A stretch of 64,000 nucleotides of DNA, taken from positions 1,302,001 through 1,366,000 of the forward strand of contig OZ023199.1 of assembly GCA_963995505.1 (NCBI GenBank), written 5' to 3'. This DNA comes from Hypericum androsaemum. Its lineage: Eukaryota > Streptophyta > Magnoliopsida > Malpighiales > Hypericaceae. Each line of letters begins with the position of its first letter. Position 1 is the first letter of the stretch. The position numbers and the translations under genes are program-made. The notes below the pieces were generated by a model, which saw nothing but the letters and a program-made list of their open reading frames with translations, was not told the origin of the DNA and searched no databases. This document shows positions 60,114-64,000 of this stretch, piece after piece.

Positions 60114-61380
60114 GTTATTGACAAGGTTGGAAGCAACATATTTTTTCAGGCCATCTTAGTTCTCGAAAAAAGCACGGCCACGATGGGTCTTGGCCGGTGG
60201 CAGCGGCGGTGGCGGCTTCAAGCAGTCGCAGACAAGCTCGTTAGTGCAAACGCCATAGTGGTGTGGGCACCAACTCATGCAGTCCTGGTCACGATTACAT
60301 TTATGCGTCGTGAGATTTGCTTCAGCAATTTGCATCATGCGTGTGGAAAAAAATTTATTGTAAATTAATTTTATCAAAAATTTACGATAATGAGTAGCTG
60401 TATTTTTCAAATTTATACACAAGTACACGATACTTGCAATAACGTAATGATCTAAATTGGATAGAGAGAGACTTACAATGTCCAACCAAGAAGAGGACAA
60501 GTAGGAATGCCATCTTAGAATAAGCTTTCTCCATTGCTAGGTTCTTAATTTGTACTACAAGAATCTGATATATTCTTTTTTTATTAGTAGATTTAGGATC
60601 TCCCGGAAGAATGAGAAAAAGATTTAGATGAAGGGTTATGTTGGGTTAGGAACGCCTTTATATGCAATAATTAGATGACTCTAGAAACAACTCATATGGA
60701 AAGCTATTATAAGCTTAAATTAATTTCCTTTTTTGTCCATGCATATTTATGTTAACAATGACTTTTTTGGTAAGTGTAGCTTTATTAATTTCCTTTTCCA
60801 AAGTTAAACAGACACAACTGTTTACTACCAAAAATAGATAAATAAATGTTGTATCGTTGCTTTACCATAAAACTTATCTAAAGTAATTTTTTCTAAACTG
60901 ATAAATATTTAAACTAATTAAAAATATGGGTTTCAAGTCGAGATTAATGCTAAATTTAACAACCTCTCTATGGTTAGAACTAATATTTTTTTTTTGCAAA
61001 AAATCTTTATACTATATCTTGGTCTCAACTTTTAAATTGATATATTTAATAAGCCAAAAGGCATTTACCCACCAGCACAAAGAGTGTATTATATCAAAGA
61101 GGTTCAGTGTTCAAACCTTGGTAGACGTAAAAAAATTACTTATCTTTTTTTATACATATTTTACCAATTTGAGAATTTTTAAGATATTAATTTGTGCTAA
61201 TTTTTTTATTTAATAATTTTTACATCATCCTTCTTTTCTTGAATCATCATCAAATAGTTATTGTGAATATCGTTTTTGTTGTAATAAAAATATCTCAATC
61301 AAATTTAACATTTAAATAATGTTAGATATTTTCTGATGACTTCAATTTATACAAAAATTAAAAAAAAATTCGTGACTTGA
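60114..61380. repeat. Tandem segmental duplication, copy 2 (main part)
   Basis: Continues the copy that starts at about 53390 and was split by the LTR element. It is collinear with 50755-52560: gene 2, TATATGCAATAATT near 60660, and the AT-rich upstream sequence. Confidence 0.75.
60156..60534 (-). CDS. Second small secreted cysteine-rich peptide gene; splice acceptor altered
   Basis: Paralogue of the gene at 50786-51707. Exon 1 is 60534-60477 and encodes the signal peptide MEKAYSKMAFLLVLFLVGH, with a donor GTAAGT. Exon 2 homology is 60340-60156, with the same six-Cys spacing C-x5-C-x3-C-x6-C-x5-C-x-C and a Pro-rich tail. At the position of the copy-1 acceptor (CGCAG) this copy reads CACAC, so the normal acceptor AG is lost. 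An AG twenty-one bases further in (GCTGAAG, exon from 60319) would keep the frame and all six cysteines while dropping seven residues (CMMQIAE) before the cysteine module. It may therefore be functional by shifted splicing, or a pseudogene. Confidence 0.55.
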
Positions 61381-61929
61381 AAGTTTAACCTATTTCCGTC
61401 CCCAAGTTTGCTAAAATGTAACTCCCTATCAGACTTTTCGCTAATGTCATCGGTCAACTAAATAATTTTTTAATTATGAAAATTAATATATATTTTTTGA
61501 AAACATGAAAATTAATATTATACCCTTACATTCAAATAAAAAATAAAACAAATATATACTCTCTCCTCCCTCCATCTTCTTTGGTGAGAGAGGCACATTT
61601 TTTATCGTCTTCCCAGGCAATGCGAAAATCTCTGGTCGTCTTCGCCGACGATAAAAAAATTTCTGGTCCACTCCAATCTTATCAGTGGCTTCAACCTCAT
61701 CTTAGCCTACTTTCTAGGTCTTCATGTTTGTGATTTTAAATAGGCGTGAAAAGCAAAAGGCAAAGGATCTGTTGTTCTTTATACCTTCAATAACTAGAAC
61801 AAAAGGATAGGGAATCATTTCCTGTTTGGACAAAAGAGAATATGGAAATGCATGTTGCTTCAACAAGCACTAGAAGAAAAAGGAATTTGAAGGAAAAGAA
61901 ACAAGTGCCAAACCTAAAAATTAACGATT
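61381..61929. other. AT-rich spacer, possible transposon end
   Basis: Near 61395-61470 the wording of the sequence (TTTCCGTCCCCAAGTTTGC and following) resembles ends of non-autonomous elements, but no partner end was found. There is no gene. Confidence 0.35.
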
Positions 61930-63870
61930 ATGATGTACTTTCTTCTTCTTCACATGCTCCCGAAAAAAATGGTAGCGAAGATCGATATGTTCTGTCCTCT
62001 CATGATGAGTTTGGTTCTTGGCAAGTGTAATAGTAGAATTATTGTCCATATAAATCTTCATTGCATCAGCAAATTGAGGAGGTGCGTACAAGTCTTAAAG
62101 TCTATCTTTCTTCTCTACGGGCAATTCGGGCAGTTCGAATGGAAGAAAGGATTTGAAGTCCGCATACAAGTCTTGGTGGTTCATGAAAAAAGACATCTTA
62201 GAGCAGCCTCCAATGGAGGAACATTTCCCTCCTTGTATCTTCTTAAAATGCTTAAGAATTATCCATAGGCATTAGGCTGGCCTTCGAATCTAGTCTTGAC
62301 CTTTTTAACAAACTTCCATGCTTAAAATGTTTGAATTTCTATATCCAAACTTAAATTGACTATGTGGAATTATCAAGTTTATAAACATGTTTATCATATT
62401 TGAGATTAAAATGTGATCATTTAAATACCTATGCCTATGGAGAATTCTCAAGCATTTTAAGAAGATGCAAGGAGAGAAATGTTCCTTTATGAGGGCTGCT
62501 CTAAGATGTATAATTTTTTCAGGAACCACCAAGACTTGTATGCAAACTTCAAGTCCTTTCTTGTCATAGGATTAAACAGTTTGTAGCCGCTGAAATTTTT
62601 ACCATTGATAAAAAATATGCACCTTTGATTTTTGTCATCTAGCTTCATTCTCTCCTCCTCCTGAACTTTGGCATAGGCAATAGAACCAAATATCCGAAAA
62701 TGATCAACTCTTCATTTTCTCATACTCCACGCTTCTTTTGGGGTAACATCTTTAAGTCTCTTCATAGGAAATCTGTTCAATAGATAAACAGCTGTAGACA
62801 TGGTATCTCCCCAAAACTCTTTAGGAACGTTCTTCTCTTTCAACATACACCGAACCAAATTGAAAATGGTGCGGTGCTTCCTTTCTGAAATATCATTTTG
62901 TTGAGGTCTGTAGGACATGGTAAGCTGGTGTACAACTCTATTATTCCTGCAAAATCTTCAAATTCATTGGAGGTATATTCGCCTCCCCGATCAATTCTAA
63001 TACATTTCAAAAAACAACCACTCTACTTTTCAACCATATTTTTAAAATCTTTGAATTTATCTAGCACCTCATTCTTATTCCGGATCATATAGATCCAAGT
63101 CTTGCAACTAAAATCGTCAGTGAAAGTGACAAATACCTATTTCCTCCAATAGAAACATGCTTAATTGGTCTGCATACATATACATACGAAAGGGCTAGTT
63201 CAAGCCTTTCAACTACCCTCAAGACTTCTTTCCTTCAAATGGCTTTCTTAGTTGCTTGCCCAAAACACATACTTCACGCAACTTGTTTGGTGGACTCAAC
63301 TTTGACAAGCCAAATACCATCTTATTTTTCTCCATCAACGGTAAAGCTTAAAAATTCAAATGCCCATATCTAGAATGCCAGAGAGTGGACAAATCCTCCA
63401 CACAAACCTTCAAATAATTCTCTTGCGCAATAGATATGTGAAGAAGAAACATCCGATTTTTTGTCATGGGCACACAAATAATCAATCTGTTTTCGTTGTC
63501 ACGGAAAAACAGCTTATTATAATCTCTCTCTAGCAATTGGCCCAAACTCAAAATATTATTCTTCATATCAGGGACACAATAGACATCTGAAATGTATCAG
63601 TGATCACCATTCTTGAGTTGGAGAATAATTTTACCTTTACCAGCAACTGACCTTTGTGACTGATCACCAAAAACAATGCTCCCATGATGAAGAAGCCATA
63701 CAATTTTTCACTCCTTCCAAATTATTTCCTTCGCTGATTTTTTATGATCCTTCCCTCGGGAACGATACGCAGATTTGGTTTGTGTACACAAGTTCACTAA
63801 GCACCTTTTGTCTTCAAAGTGAGGGCCTCAAGTAAAGTGAATCTGCACTAAAATGCATAGACAAATTTGA
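61930..63870 (-). mobile_element. Decayed Ty1/copia polyprotein region
   Basis: On the minus strand from right to left: the pre-integrase segment (about 63566-63350: MKNNILSLGQLLERDYN, then LSTLWHSRYGHLNF); broken integrase core pieces to about 62930; the integrase C-terminal core at 62918-62712 (SYRPQQNDISERKHRTI, LKEKNVPKEFWGDTMSTAVY); the region following it (RVDHFRIFGSIAYAKVQ); and an RNase H piece at about 62060-61930 (MDNNSTITLAKNQTHHERTE, HIDLRYHFF). Stops and frameshifts are frequent, and the reverse transcriptase is essentially missing between 62200 and 62550. It is not functional. Confidence 0.8.
62160..62547. repeat. Inverted duplication inside the copia remnant
   Basis: About 115 bp at 62160-62275 recurs in reverse at 62427-62547. 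The shared blocks include ACAAGTCTTGGTGGTTC, ATCTTAGAGCAGCC and CTTCTTAAAATGCTT, with about 150 bp between the arms. Only the right arm continues the copia frame, so the left arm marks a rearrangement. Confidence 0.75.
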
Positions 63871-63872
63871 CA

Positions 63873-63883
63873 CTCTGATACCA
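63873..63883 (-). other. Primer-binding site of the copia element
   Basis: The minus strand reads TGGTATCAGAG, complementary to the initiator Met-tRNA 3' end as used by plant copia elements. It lies a few bases from the LTR end. Confidence 0.75.
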
Positions 63884-63887
63884 AATT

Positions 63888-64000
63888 TGTTGGAGAAGGT
63901 TTGTGAACAAACTACTATTTTATCGTAGAAAATTCTTTTGTTGTAGATTACAAATACATCAAGCCTTTTTATAGCGATCTAGAGTAAATAAAGAGACTAT
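63888..64000 (-). mobile_element. 5' LTR of the copia element, cut by the window edge
   Basis: The plus strand starts TGTTGGAGAAGG next to the primer-binding site, i.e. the end of a minus-strand LTR (reading ...CAACA). The remainder lies beyond the window. No matching 3' LTR was found to the left. Confidence 0.65.

Overview
This is a window of plant nuclear DNA, almost certainly from a eudicot. The genes are split by many short GT/AG introns. The proteins are plant-specific types: chloroplast PYRR, a class VIII myosin, a PLS-class PPR protein and a nepenthesin-type aspartic protease. The intergenic DNA is AT-rich and full of plant transposon debris (Cassandra TRIM, Mutator-like elements, Ty3/gypsy and Ty1/copia pieces). 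I cannot name the species from the sequence alone.

Layout. 1-351 (+) is the 3' end of an aspartic protease gene. 0.9-14.5 kb is an accessory zone. It holds a truncated copy of the V-ATPase subunit C gene, a 3.2-kb inverted repeat whose loop carries a receptor-kinase fragment, a CYP94-like P450 tail, two Mutator-like elements with 9-11 bp target duplications, a probable TRB/MYB fragment, a complete Cassandra TRIM containing 5S rRNA-like sequence, and a LINE 3' remnant. 14.9-18.3 kb (+) is the intact V-ATPase subunit C gene. 19.4-22.4 kb (-) is PYRR of riboflavin synthesis. 23.8-28.1 kb (-) is mitochondrial dihydroorotate dehydrogenase. 29.2-31.6 kb (-) is an intronless PPR gene. 31.8-39.6 kb is a gene-poor AT-rich stretch with small repeats. 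39.7-46.3 kb (+) is a 23-coding-exon myosin VIII gene.

46.3-64 kb is a second accessory zone. It holds a GC-rich promoter-like segment with a 27-bp C tract, a solo LTR that interrupts a coding-like stretch, a long ~21-bp minisatellite, and a tandemly duplicated pair of genes for small secreted six-cysteine peptides (-). A very young 6.65-kb non-autonomous Ty3/gypsy-like element sits between the pair. A decayed copia element (-) runs off the right edge.

I rebuilt the exon models by hand from homologous protein order and splice signals. The summed coding lengths are multiples of three for VHA-C (376 aa), PYRR (601 aa), DHODH (462 aa), myosin VIII (1158 aa) and the intact cysteine-rich peptide (82 aa), which supports the models. 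The housekeeping genes form no operon-like unit. Their only visible link is metabolic: PYRR lies on the route to FMN, and DHODH needs FMN. The most interesting features are the duplicated cysteine-rich peptide locus with its nested insertions, the large inverted repeat with a captured receptor-kinase fragment, and the near-identical LTRs of the gag-protease element.
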